A stretch of 64,000 nucleotides of DNA, from positions 2,046,001-2,110,000 of the forward strand of contig JAMXDE010000011.1 in NCBI GenBank assembly GCA_026770025.1. Direction: 5' to 3'. The position numbers and the translations under genes are program-made. Below are positions 17,431 to 27,857 of the stretch, piece after piece; the first letter of the stretch is position 1; the number at the start of each line of letters is the position of its first letter. Below the pieces are notes generated by a model. It saw nothing but the letters and a program-made list of their open reading frames with translations. It had not been told where the DNA came from and searched no databases. The DNA comes from Craspedostauros australis. Its lineage: Eukaryota > Bacillariophyta > Bacillariophyceae > Mastogloiales > Achnanthaceae.

Positions 17431-17950
17431 GAATAGCTTTCTACAATCCCCACCACCCCAGATTTCCAACAATGGTTCTCCAGCGTGTCGCCAGACAGAT
17501 GACCAAGCAACAAGCCCAGCAAGGCCAACAAGGCCAACAATCCTCTTATGCCATCGTCAACACCGCCAGCGTCGCTGGATTGCGAGGAACGCCAGCAATG
17601 ATCGCGTACGCATCATCCAAGGCGGCTGTGCTGGCAATGACCGTGTCATCATCGAAAGATCTGACACCGCACGGCATCCGTGTCAATGCCATCTCTCCCG
17701 CACTCCTCGGTCCAGGATACATGTGGGATCGCCAGAATGAGCTGCATGCTGATTGTGCGTCTCGTACTTCGCGAATGATGCGGCGACGGTGGCGCGGAAC
17801 AAGATCAGCGGCGTTCCGATGAAGCGGCTGGGTAGCATCGCCGAGGTGGTTCAGTCTGTGTCGTACCTCCTGAGCCCACTGCAGTCGAGCTACACAACCG
17901 GTACGAACGTGGTGGTGGATGGTGGAATGAGCTCTGGTTTGAAGTGTTAG
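17431..17950 (+). pseudogene. Short-chain dehydrogenase/reductase fragment, frameshifted
   Basis: The C-terminal two thirds of a classical SDR (FabG-like NAD(P)-dependent oxidoreductase) is recognisable. AIVNTASVAGLRGTPAMIAY carries the catalytic Ser region, YASSKAAV the YxxxK catalytic pair, and GIRVNAISPALLGPGY the following strand. In another frame from about 17760 comes ISGVPMKRLGSIAEVVQS, ending with TTGTNVVVDGGM, typical of SDR C-termini. The N-terminal Rossmann TGxxxGxG segment is missing, and the frame shifts between about 17745 and 17762. It is therefore a truncated, decayed copy. An unspliced exon is less likely because the gap is too small for an intron. It ends about 100 bp before duplication copy 2. 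Confidence 0.75.
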
Positions 17951-18273
17951 GTGGAAAGATGGGAGCAGGACCTGCAGAATGCAGAACGGACACCGGATAC
18001 CGGGTGAAAGAATGAAGGTGTACAGGAATGCAAAAGCCATCGATCGTCGCTGCGGCAAGGGATCACCGGGAAGCGGCAGCGGTGGCGTTGTTTGGAGAGA
18101 ACGGCGGATGTTGGTGTCGGACTGTCTGCAACAGTCGGCTTTTCAGTGAAATCAGGGTCAAAATAATGAGAATGAGCATGATGACTGATCATCATGATGT
18201 CTATTTAGATATTCCCACTGCGCCGTACAAATGCTAGCACAACATGCATGCTGACGACAGCGCCACCCCATCA

Positions 18274-21078
18274 TCAACGGCTGTCCTCGCACGAAGTGTA
18301 ACACCCTCTGATCCGTCGCTCTCGCCCAGATTTTCCGGCACTACCCTCTTCAATTTCACCTTCCGAAGCCAACCGACGTTTTAGGTCTGCACGTGTCGTC
18401 GTAATGCAATGTTTTTCTCTGAGTGCGTGCGGATTCCAAGTATCATCCAACATCGTCATGTACTCACTTAGCATGGGCGAACGATCGACCGGAAATGACA
18501 CCAACAGCGGTTGATCAGGACCATGGATCGGTTGCTCAGCGGGACATGTCTCTTTGCGACTCATCACGCAATACCATCGATTCTTGCCAAACAGTACGTC
18601 CAATACATTGTCTGTCATTCTCAGCTTCTTTACGCATATATCTGGCAGGTCTTGATCGCGTGCGCAGAAGAACCTCTTGGCAATGGTGCAGATGGTGTAC
18701 ACTTGTAGGTCCTTGAGTTGGCCATTCGCATCTCGCTTGCCACCGACGAACGAAACGGATCCATCGATGAAATCGCCATCCTCTTGTATCACAGTGGTGA
18801 GCGGTGGGCAGAAAGAAGTAGCTGGGATGTTGGAGCATGCAGCTCTGAGGTTGAGAAGTGAGTCCCCCACTACCTTATTGATCACCAAGTCGTTTCTTGA
18901 CCTTCGATCTGAATCATCTCTGACTTGACGATCCTCCATATTTGCAGAGGTTGTTGCTTCGCCAGAACTAATCAAGTCTGTTGGCGGTTGGCGCTGGGCG
19001 CCTTCAGTGCTGCTTTCACTGTCATATCCGTCGCTATCGTCTTCGTTGACTCTTGAAAATCGCATCGGGCATGTGTGGAAGTATGTGCACTTCATCGCAA
19101 GATCGGAAACCACCGACACCGGGATTACTCCTCTGAGCCCATCCCATAACTCCTCTCCCTCGCTATCAGCGTGGTCGATCGACGTAGGTGAGACGTACAT
19201 GTTGAGTGTGTCCATCAAGATCGACTTGGCGTCCTTCCGGTCTTCTTGCGCAACGGTCATGGCTCCTCCGATGGCGCAGCTGATGAGCTGCGGGGCCAAC
19301 GCTTCAAAAGCCATTGGCCACATATCATGGCGGAAACGTGGATGGTCCAATGTCTTCCCACGTTGCACCAACCAGATGCAGAGTAGCTCCATTGCCTTGT
19401 CAACTTGGAATGGTTGTGGTACCCGGATGGTGTACTCCTTGTTTGGGCGTGGCGCTCGTCCACATACTGTCTCCAATGACGGAAACGGGACCGGTGTCAC
19501 CAGACCAAAGTCTTCAACAAGGCGGTGCATTGGGATCGTGTTCTTCTCGAATGTAGCGAACTGGATACCGTATTCCAAGCTGGTTGCGACTCGAGCGATC
19601 TCATCTGCAGTGCCGGTCATCGTGAACTCGCGCTGGAAGAGGAGAGTAGCAAGTGTCTGCGACGCCATCTGGATGCGTGTTTCTGGGTCCTGCAGCAGCT
19701 CTTTCATGCTGCCGCAACACAGGAATTTATGGAGGACACTCCAAACAATCCTTTCATGATCATTTTTGTCCTTGAAGAAGTAATCTCTGGGGGATAACAA
19801 ATCCAGGAAGATGGACAGCATCCTTGGATTGTTCGCTATGGAATGGAGAAGAGGGTGTTCGGCCGTCTCATCGTATTCGGGGGTGGGCCATCTCCCTTTC
19901 CCGGGGCACATCTGTAGAAGATGCCCGTAGAGTTGTTTCTTCGCCGCTAGTACGGTTGGCGTGCGACACTCATAGTGATAAGGGATGGATCCTACAGCAA
20001 AGTTGTGAACGCCTGCACCCGCAATGGAAAATGCCACCTTGAGGTTGGACTGTACTTCATCGTTGGGGAGCTCACCCTCGCATTCGTTCATGATGTATGC
20101 TCCAAGGACATTGCCAAAAACCCTGTATTGGTGGATGATTGCTCGGACAAGGTTTGGACACTTCGATGCGTTATCAATGCCGAGAATGACAGTGACATCC
20201 TCGTTGTCGTCAGTTTCGTGGTTCCAGAATGCGACGGACTGTGAGATGGTGTTGATAACCCGCTTCGATTGTACAACACAGGCATCCAGAGATGCTTTGA
20301 GCTTGTTTCGGGCGAGAGAGTGACGTTCCTGGATGTTTATCGATTCTTTGATATCACCTTCGGCATCAAGTAGGAACGTAATGGGCGCATCCCTCGAGTA
20401 TGCACTCGCCGCGAGCTCGATGGTCTTGCCGGTACCGATTCCGGAATCGTAAAGTAGCACCTTATTCTGGTCACTCCATGGTTTTCGTTTCTCAATGAGG
20501 ACTTCATCTGGAATCAGCGATTCAACTCCTTTGTGCCACACCGAGATCGTCCCAACGTAGTATGAGCATGAGCAGCGTCCAGATGCACCCTTGCAACGAA
20601 TTTTGTTGAGAGCACTGTGCCATCCACGTCTCTTGTCCAGCTCATAGCGGAGCATGGTGGCAAGATCAGAATGGAGCCTATTTGGATTCTTTCCGCGAAG
20701 GTAGCACCAAGCCCGAACTGCCATGGCTTTCCAGTAGATCCAAGACCGGAGTGGATCATCCCAGAATTGTCCCGTGCTTTCGCGACGCTCAAGCTTGAAC
20801 TCCAGTCGCAGGGTCGAATTGTATTCGTTGCGTTCGGTCAACCGCGCCAAGAATTTCGCGATTGTTCTGGTGTGCCACAGTCTCTCGAATGTTTCATTCC
20901 ACTCCTTCCGTGCTTGTTCCTTGATGTCCATCTGCGTTGCCAAGCGCTTGTTCAGTTCCGTCTTTCCCAGATCGCTCTCCCAGAAAGCGGCGTCATCAAA
21001 GACCGGTCCCCAATTGAGCTTATCAAGTGACACAGGCGTGATCGATGCTGTCGGAGCCGCGGTGGTGTTGGACTGCAT
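18274..21078 (-). CDS. P-loop NTPase-like protein, multicopy family, copy 2
   Basis: This 934-residue frame is clearly homologous to 4248-6968 over nearly its whole length. I set the start at the MQSNTTAAPTAS ATG shared with copy 1. The frame stays open 16 codons further upstream through a Gln run, but only with a non-ATG start. Walker A DSGIGTGKTIEL lies near residue 213, VTVILGIDNASK near 293 and the acidic linker EDDSDGYDSES near 690. The C-terminus is about 30 residues longer than in copy 1, ending in a charged Arg/Glu/Ser tail. Differences from copy 1 are mostly single substitutions plus small indels, and the frame stays open. This suggests that coding capacity has been maintained or that the duplication is recent. 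Function is unknown; RHS/Crinkler-like NTPase is a hypothesis only. Confidence 0.72.
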   Translation of the reverse strand: MQSNTTAAPTASITPVSLDKLNWGPVFDDAAFWESDLGKTELNKRLATQMDIKEQARKEWNETFERLWHTRTIAKFLARLTERNEYNSTLRLEFKLERRESTGQFWDDPLRSWIYWKAMAVRAWCYLRGKNPNRLHSDLATMLRYELDKRRGWHSALNKIRCKGASGRCSCSYYVGTISVWHKGVESLIPDEVLIEKRKPWSDQNKVLLYDSGIGTGKTIELAASAYSRDAPITFLLDAEGDIKESINIQERHSLARNKLKASLDACVVQSKRVINTISQSVAFWNHETDDNEDVTVILGIDNASKCPNLVRAIIHQYRVFGNVLGAYIMNECEGELPNDEVQSNLKVAFSIAGAGVHNFAVGSIPYHYECRTPTVLAAKKQLYGHLLQMCPGKGRWPTPEYDETAEHPLLHSIANNPRMLSIFLDLLSPRDYFFKDKNDHERIVWSVLHKFLCCGSMKELLQDPETRIQMASQTLATLLFQREFTMTGTADEIARVATSLEYGIQFATFEKNTIPMHRLVEDFGLVTPVPFPSLETVCGRAPRPNKEYTIRVPQPFQVDKAMELLCIWLVQRGKTLDHPRFRHDMWPMAFEALAPQLISCAIGGAMTVAQEDRKDAKSILMDTLNMYVSPTSIDHADSEGEELWDGLRGVIPVSVVSDLAMKCTYFHTCPMRFSRVNEDDSDGYDSESSTEGAQRQPPTDLISSGEATTSANMEDRQVRDDSDRRSRNDLVINKVVGDSLLNLRAACSNIPATSFCPPLTTVIQEDGDFIDGSVSFVGGKRDANGQLKDLQVYTICTIAKRFFCARDQDLPDICVKKLRMTDNVLDVLFGKNRWYCVMSRKETCPAEQPIHGPDQPLLVSFPVDRSPMLSEYMTMLDDTWNPHALREKHCITTTRADLKRRLASEGEIEEGSAGKSGRERRIRGCYTSCEDSR

Positions 21079-21280
21079 CGTGAGTTCTTGCGCGCAAGGC
21101 TGCTGCTGCTGCTGCTCTTGATCCACTCTCCACCTGGGCTGCGCGTGTCTGTGCGATGTATGGAGTATCCAAGTTGCCTTTGAAGCCTCTTTATGATGCT
21201 TTCAGTTGCTCTCTGCTATCTCCAACCAAAACCTGAGTGCCGTCGGTACTTTGCCGTCGCTTTGTGGTGCCTCAAATGTT

Positions 21281-21410
21281 GTGTTGCCTCCGTGTCATCG
21301 TGTCGCCTCTGTCATCGTGTTGCCTCCGTGTCATCGTGTTGCCTCCGTGTCATCGTGTTGCCTCCGTGTCATCGTGTTGCCTCCGTGTCATCGTGTTGCC
21401 TCTGTCGCTG
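21281..21410. repeat. 19-bp minisatellite
   Basis: Six to seven tandem copies of gtgttgcctccgtgtcatc are present, the second shortened to 17 bp. The equivalent stretch of duplication copy 1 (about 7180-7220) has only about two units, so the array expanded or contracted after the duplication. Confidence 0.95.
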
Positions 21411-21587
21411 TTCCGCTTGTCTTTCTTGCTCGTTCGTTCCGCGCTCGCGTCCACGTTCATGAGATCTTCCACGCAGCTTTCCACGGAAACGATCCAACAG
21501 ACAGGAAACGTGCCAACTCCAACAAAAGAACAAAGATTTATTGAGTCTTGTCTTGTGGCTGGGTCACGCCGAATGCTATCTATTCTG

Positions 21588-22481
21588 TCGAATGCAGTCA
21601 TGAACAATACAAATCTGGTGCTTTCAATTGTATGGTATTCCACAAGCTAGTGCACGCATCGCTGCTCTTCTTTTCTGGCGAATACTTTGCACACGTGTGC
21701 GTACTCATAGCACTCTCCGCTTCACTATTCAATTTGCAACCTCCCAGGCCAAGCTTCGATATGGCAGAGCATTGACTTTGAGAAGAGGGCAAAGGAGATC
21801 CGAGCAGAACAGAGCGCAGAGAATTCAACCGCCGCAACAGGAACAAACCTGCATGACTGATGAGGTGTGAAGCATTCATTTTGCTCATCTTGCTCTTTGT
21901 TATCTCTGGAGAGAAAGAGAGGGATCGGCGTCATCCATGTTCATTAGTTGTGATCAACCGTGGAAGCTGGCTGGGCAGGAATGGAAAGAACAGAGAAAGT
22001 GCTCCGATCTCTATCCTCGTTCTCGAGACTGGAACAGACATTTCTGCGACAGAGCGACAATGACTTGTTGGCACGCTTGATTCGTCCGACCAACACAAGC
22101 GTGTTTGTGGACTTGCTTCGTGAACAACATCATGCAAAATTAGGAACAACGACAATGACGGTTCTGTGTTGTGCATCTGTTGGCCAACAACAAAACACAC
22201 CAACAGCACACTCTCTCCGATCAAACCAATCGCTTTCCCATCATCAACGTCCGCCCTCCTGGTTGCATTGCAAAGTGGTATCGAGACAGAACACATTCAC
22301 ATACCAACGAAGACGAAGCCTGCTTACGTGCAAGAGAGATCAAAGAAGGAATCAACGATCCCGAAAACTCGCTGTATCAGCGATTCCAACTGCAACCATC
22401 GAGTGCAGGACGAGGAGAATACATACACTCCATCCAACTCGCCATCCTCCATCTCTCCAATCGCCTTGTGATCGTTGAGCC
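21588..22481. other. Spacer upstream of glycosyltransferase gene
   Basis: This is presumably the promoter and 5' UTR of the gene at 22482. An open frame without any ATG runs to a stop at 22483-22485 and overlaps the glycosyltransferase start (atga). It might be part of an unrecognised upstream exon but no domain supports it. Confidence 0.4.
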
Positions 22482-23753
22482 ATGATACAGAAGAAAACAA
22501 GAAAGTCTTCGTCCAACAGACGTTCAGTTTTCCAACAGGGAGTTAGAGTGGGGATAGCACTCATTGTGATTCTCGCATGCATGAGCATCAACACCTCCAT
22601 CAAGCTCGCTTCGACCGCAGCTGATGAAAGTTTTGCTCACCTTCTCGCGGAGGCGATGGAAGAGTCCAAAGCAGGGGACGATGGCAGCGAGAACAGCGGT
22701 GGAAGACACGAAAGTCCGCCGCATGAGACGAAAGCCCTGAGAAAGGTCGAAATCAAAGCAAGAACACAATCGAGAATCAAACTTCAACGAAATGCGCCAC
22801 AACTGCCGCCGCCGCCACCACCACCGACTCCACCAAAGGAACCTGGTGAATGGCCCGAACCTGATATCCTCCGCAATGTTGCCATCGACGACACGATCGT
22901 AGTTTTCCTCACGACGTGTCCGTACATCGACTTCCTGGAGAATGCCCTCACTTCCTTGGAGAAAATCGGGTACACCAACTACGTTATCGTGCCTTTGGAT
23001 TCGCTCACAGCAAGCCGTGTCACCCAACTTTGGCCGGAACATGTTGTATCTGTGCCTCCTCTTCTGGGCAGGCGAGGAACGGGCGCTCACTTGCGAAGAC
23101 CAGCAACATTCAACTCGCAGGCATTCAAGAAGATCACATCCTCGCGTCCCCACATCCTCAAAGCCTTCATGTCAAGCAGCACAAACTTGAATGTGATATA
23201 TTCTGATACAGACACGGTGTGGCAGACGCCCAAGATCTTGCCCCGCTTCAAAGAGATCGTCGAACAGAATCCGTCGACCCGAATGATTGCGACGAGCGAA
23301 GTCGACGAAATTGACAAAGGAATTATGTGCAGCGGTCTGCTGTACATACCAAAGGCTGAGGCAGCTGAAGTCGCAAATCAAGGTAATGGCAGTGGCGGCG
23401 AAAACACGGACGTTGGCATCATCGAATTCCTGTCCATTTGGGAAGCCGCGATGAAAACTGGCAAACATCTTCATGACCAAGAAGCTATGTACGATGCATA
23501 TGAACAAATACGCAAGAGGCCAAATGGAGCAAAGTTCATGCATATACTGCCGTTGAACGATTCTCAATTTCCAGTTGGGAAACCATTCTTCACAGAATTC
23601 ACTCCGCAGCAACGGCAGAATACTTACGTCGTGCACAACAACTGGATCATGGGGAAGCCTGCGAAACGTGAACGATTCAACAGATTTGGATATTGGATCT
23701 CACCTGGCAAGGTGTACCAACTGCCAAACCCAGAGGAATGTGGAGCATACTAA
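22482..23753 (+). CDS. Golgi type II glycosyltransferase, GT77-like
   Basis: A single-exon 423-residue protein. A basic N-terminus (MIQKKTRKSSSNRR) is followed by one hydrophobic segment (about residues 23-41), typical of a type II Golgi membrane anchor. A Pro-rich stem follows (about 108-125), then a lumenal catalytic domain. From DDTIVVFLTTCPYIDFLENA through NYVIVPLDS it matches the Nucleotid_trans (nucleotide-diphospho-sugar transferase) fold. The metal- and sugar-nucleotide-binding DxD motif is seen as YSDTDTVW near residue 240. The YxDxDTVW form is characteristic of GT77-type arabinosyl, galactosyl and xylosyl transferases; the acceptor cannot be inferred. The next gene downstream (24659) is on the same strand, with a 905-bp gap. 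Confidence 0.85.
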   Translation: MIQKKTRKSSSNRRSVFQQGVRVGIALIVILACMSINTSIKLASTAADESFAHLLAEAMEESKAGDDGSENSGGRHESPPHETKALRKVEIKARTQSRIKLQRNAPQLPPPPPPPTPPKEPGEWPEPDILRNVAIDDTIVVFLTTCPYIDFLENALTSLEKIGYTNYVIVPLDSLTASRVTQLWPEHVVSVPPLLGRRGTGAHLRRPATFNSQAFKKITSSRPHILKAFMSSSTNLNVIYSDTDTVWQTPKILPRFKEIVEQNPSTRMIATSEVDEIDKGIMCSGLLYIPKAEAAEVANQGNGSGGENTDVGIIEFLSIWEAAMKTGKHLHDQEAMYDAYEQIRKRPNGAKFMHILPLNDSQFPVGKPFFTEFTPQQRQNTYVVHNNWIMGKPAKRERFNRFGYWISPGKVYQLPNPEECGAY

Positions 23754-24658
23754 GTTAACGAAAGGAAGATTATCTAGGACTACAGATTTCGCAGTTCCCA
23801 TCAGAGTCGCGTGGGCGAAGCAATGGCAGAATATGGTAGTTCACACCGGAACAATCTCAGAACAGCACGTGCATGGCTCTGCTTGTGGGCCACACCGGCG
23901 ACTTTGTTTGAAGTGAGGTTTCTGCGATTGGTCGTGGTGCATACGGGATGAAATCTATGGGGTGGTTCATGTTCTAAACTTGTTCAGACAAGTGTCTTTC
24001 AAATGTTCGGAGACTGTGACAGGAGATCTGAAGGCACCAAGGAGGAATTGAACCTCATGGAAGACTCCAGGTAGGCAATCTGCAGCGATCAAAATGCAGA
24101 GAATGCGAGTGATTGCTGCGAGGCCTCAATTCAGTACTCGGATTAGTACGAACCAGAGCTGATACAGACGATAAGTCCAGTCGAAGGATGGACTCTTCGA
24201 TCCCACGTGTCTCGAGGTTGACAGATGATTCGGAGTACGCATGGTTTATTGTGCGAACTACTGAATCACCTTCACTATACGCACGGGTGGACTACTGCTA
24301 TCATGTGCCGGCGTTGCGTTTTCAGAGATTGCTCTAGCGTGTATCGTTCTATCTACGATACGACTACATGGACTATTTAAGCATGTCTGAATCACCTTCA
24401 CGGCACGACGACCAGACCACGCATCGCAAACTCAATCGTGTCCCTCCAAAACAAAGATCAACGAACAAATGTGTTGTGCGAAAGGAGAATGGACAAACGC
24501 ACTCTCCGACACATCATCACTCTCGCCGACGCTCATCAAAGAAGGGAGGAAGTACCGAGCAAGGAAGACAGAAGACGACAATCATCAAGTGATCTCAGAA
24601 GGACGCCTCGCATGCACTCATTGATTCCATACTGGTACACCAGGATTCACCAATCATC
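23754..24658. other. Spacer, no gene recognised
   Basis: This holds the 3' end of the glycosyltransferase transcript and the promoter of the plastid NusG-like gene. Only short frames without domains are seen. Confidence 0.5.
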
Positions 24659-27547
24659 ATGAGTGGGATATCATCAGTCCATCAACGTCAGCGGCAACGG
24701 CAACTGCAATGGCAACCGCAGCAACGGGAGCACGCATTCTGCGCGCTTTTCATGCTGCTGCTCTGTTGCGGTTGTTCGTTGACTTCGGCATTTGTGCCAT
24801 CATCGTTGTCATCCGCAAAGCATCAGCAACAGCAGCAGTATGAACACCAGCATCGGCCACTCTCGCGATCAAATGCGGCCGTCCCACGATCGTGGATATG
24901 GTCGTGGACTACTACATCGTCATCGTCATCATCGTCGCCAACGGTTTCACTATCAGCAAAGACAACATCCACCGCTCTGTTTGGAAAGCTGTGGGATAGA
25001 ATGGAGCTGGAGGAGGACGAGGAGCACTTTTGGTATGTCCTCAATTGCGTGGCAGGGCTCGAGATGGACTTGTTGGAGCAATGCAAGCAGCGCTGTGGAG
25101 AGATGGAGGATGTCACCAAGTTCCTGGTGCCGACGGAGAGGAAGACGAGGTCACATGGTGCCAAGCGCATCGTCACGGAGACCAAGGTGAAGTACTTGGG
25201 CTACGTCTTCGCCAAGCTCCGTCTTTGCGAGAAGACTTACGAAGCAATCCAAGGTACGTAAACAATGCAGAGGTGGACAAGTGGCCCTGTGTCTTGATGT
25301 GATGTGATGTGATTGGTTGGTTGGTTGAGTGGTTCGTTGAGTGGTTCGTTGAGTGCTTTGTTGGGTGAGCAGTGAGTTGGTCGGTCGAAGGATGGGCGGC
25401 TGCGTTCTACGAGCATGAATGCTTCCATCCATTCCACACTCACACAAATCAATGCTCTACTCTACTCCACTCTACTGCCTTACCCCGCTCTCCTTTACAC
25501 ACGTTTGTGCTGTTGCTGTTATGCTGCATCATCCTTTCACGCTCGGACAGGACTCGATCTGTGCCGATCCTGGATGGGAACCGTTAACCAGAAGGGATAC
25601 AAGAAGCTCCCTCCCGCTCCCGTCATTCTGAACGAGGATGAAATCGAAAAGTTCGGATTGGAGAAGGAAGAAGAGGAGGACGGCGAGGATAGTGGTGCAG
25701 GGGATAGCGGAATGCCAATCCCAATGCTGACGGAAGATGGAGAAGAGATCATCATGGACACGCAAGAGGCAGATGCGAAACAGGCCGCCGAGGATAGGGC
25801 TTTGCAAGAGGAGGTCACTCGCACGTACGGCGAGCTCCGTGTGGATGACATGATCAAAGTGACGGCCCAAGGCAAGTTCCTTGGTGAGGATGGTATCGTC
25901 AAACGTCTGAAGGAAGGGAAGATCCTGGTTCGGTTCTACACCTACGGTACCGTCTACGATCACTGGCTCAATCCTGGCGACGTGCGCAAGATGAGCGACA
26001 TGGAGGCCTTGGACGGTCTTGGAGGACCCGTGCAACCCATCACGCAGTACGACCTTGACAAGGCGCAGCAGCCTAATAGGAACTCCGGATCGGACATGCG
26101 GAACACAGTGGACCGCAGCACGCGCGGTTCCAGCCGCTTCATGCGTCAGAGACGACAGGACAACACGGTCCGCAAGTTCGGCAGCGACATGGATGCGAGG
26201 GAAGCGAAGAAGAACGCCGACAATTGGGATTGGTACAAGGACCAGAAACGGAGTGATAATGACTCTGGGTACTCCGATGGTGAATGGACCTTCCGTGGCG
26301 GAAATTCGCGAGATGATATGGACAGACGCAATAACAACGGCAGAAACAGCAATAGAAACAACGGTGATGGATGGCAGAGTGGCGTGCGAGATGGCCAGGT
26401 ACGAGGCTTGAGCTCTCGACGGCAGGAGCGACGCAACGATCGACAGAAGAACCGAGCAGACAACAGGAACGTGGAACGAGCCTTGGATGGGGCAGATGAT
26501 TGGAGCTCGTTCGTCTCGCCAGCACAGTCACCGGCGTCTGCGAAGCCATCATCGAGGTCTCGGCCTTCATCCGGTGGCGATGCAAGCTCCAATGACTCGT
26601 CTGATTTCTTCGAATCACTCATGAGTGATCTATCGAACGATCTTGACGGGGATGGCAGGGGGAGAGACAATCGCGGTGGCGCTCGTGGCCGTGATGGTGA
26701 TGGTGGCGGTGGCAGTGCTGGTGGTGGAATGAACACCAACTTCAACAACCGACGATTCGATGATGGAAACAATCAGGATGATCTCTTCGATGACTCGGAC
26801 TTCTTCGCATCGTTGGCATCGGAGATATCCGATACCGAATCCACACAAACTGACAGCAGTAGTAACGCCAACACCAACATCGATGGTGCTGCCAACAGCG
26901 ATATTGGCGACTCACGCGACAGCAACAGCGACTCCGATGACGATTTCTTCGCATCCCTGTCCAGTACCGTCAGTGAAAGTCTGAACGATGGTGCTGGTAG
27001 TGGTGCGAATGGCGGTGTTGGCGATGGAGAAGGCGCAGGTGCGTACGATGAAGCTGCATTCTCCTTGGAACTTGAGAATGATGTGGAGGACTTCCTGGCG
27101 GGCAGTTCTGACCCATTCACAGGCTCCAATGGCAACGATGGTATTACAGGCGGCATTGACGACTTCTTCGATCAGCTCGGAGACGACTTCGACTTTGAGT
27201 CGGAACCTACAACCACGTTGGGCATGGAGGAAGCAGCATCCCGAATCAGCCAGACTCTGGCAGAAGTGGAAGCGCAGGTTGGTGCGCAAGCGAAGCCGGA
27301 AGTATCCACAGGACTACTAACAGCAATGGACATGAATATGGACATGGAAACAGAAACGGGAGCGGAAGTAGCGGCGACGTCGAGCACCATCACCCGTGCG
27401 ACTGGCAGCAGCGAGAAGTCTGCGCCCAGCACGGGCAGCTCGTACTCGTCGTTGACCGTGCCAGCCCTGAAGGATCTGCTGCGTGAGCGCGGCATGAAGG
27501 TGTCGGGGAAGAAGGCCGAGTTGATTGAGCGGCTGCAGCAAAGCTAG
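24659..27547 (+). CDS. Plastid-targeted NusG-like factor with KOW and SAP domains
   Basis: Two exons (24659-25253 and 25551-27547) flank a 297-bp phase-1 GT-AG intron, giving 863 residues. The N-terminus has a hydrophobic signal segment (ALFMLLLCCGCSLTSAFVP, residues 29-47); TSA|FVP matches the ASAFAP-type cleavage motif for entry into a secondary red plastid. Residues about 120-215 form a NusG N-terminal domain (FWYVLNCVAGLEMDLLEQ, KYLGYVFAKLRL, then RSWMGTV across the intron). A KOW-like segment follows (DMIKVTAQGKFLGEDGIVKR). About 450 residues of Asp/Ser/Gly/Asn-rich low complexity come next, and the C-terminus is a SAP DNA-binding domain (TVPALKDLLRERGMKVSGKK). It likely acts in transcription elongation or antitermination with the plastid RNA polymerase on the nucleoid. 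Met32 is an alternative start that would give a more typical signal-peptide length. Confidence 0.85.
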
Positions 27548-27857
27548 AGAGAGAGAGAGAGATGGCAGGAGTAATACTGAAGCACCGCTAGTAGTACTAC
27601 GAGCAATAGTATGTACAATTGATTCAGCGTCACATGCCCGTAGTGGCTATGTCGAACATCTGTCTACGAAATCGCGTGAGTAGTTCACGAAAGAGCGAAA
27701 CATAAGCGGTTTCAGTCCACACAAACCACAAAACACTGAACACTCTCCATGCCTGCAAATGCGCGCTTGTACTCGTATGTGGGTGGATGGTCTACGTTCC
27801 AGTTTCTATTTATCTTTGCATCAGAGCAGCGTCCATGCTGACAGCATTCCATCCATC
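27548..27857. other. Convergent 3' intergenic region
   Basis: This is the gap between two convergent genes. A GA run starts right after the NusG-like stop codon. No other feature is seen. Confidence 0.5.

Larger units (their letters stand above)
18046..21587. repeat. Segmental duplication, copy 2
   Basis: This is the counterpart of 3926-7394 in the same orientation. The main length differences are an expanded 19-bp minisatellite at 21281-21410, small indels in the gene, and a shortened trinucleotide run upstream of its start codon. Flanking DNA on both sides is unrelated to that of copy 1. Confidence 0.9.

Noticed and set aside
21281-21410. Tandem 19-bp repeats considered as a CRISPR array
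   Set aside because: The units are directly adjacent with no unique spacers, and the genome is eukaryotic. It is a minisatellite.
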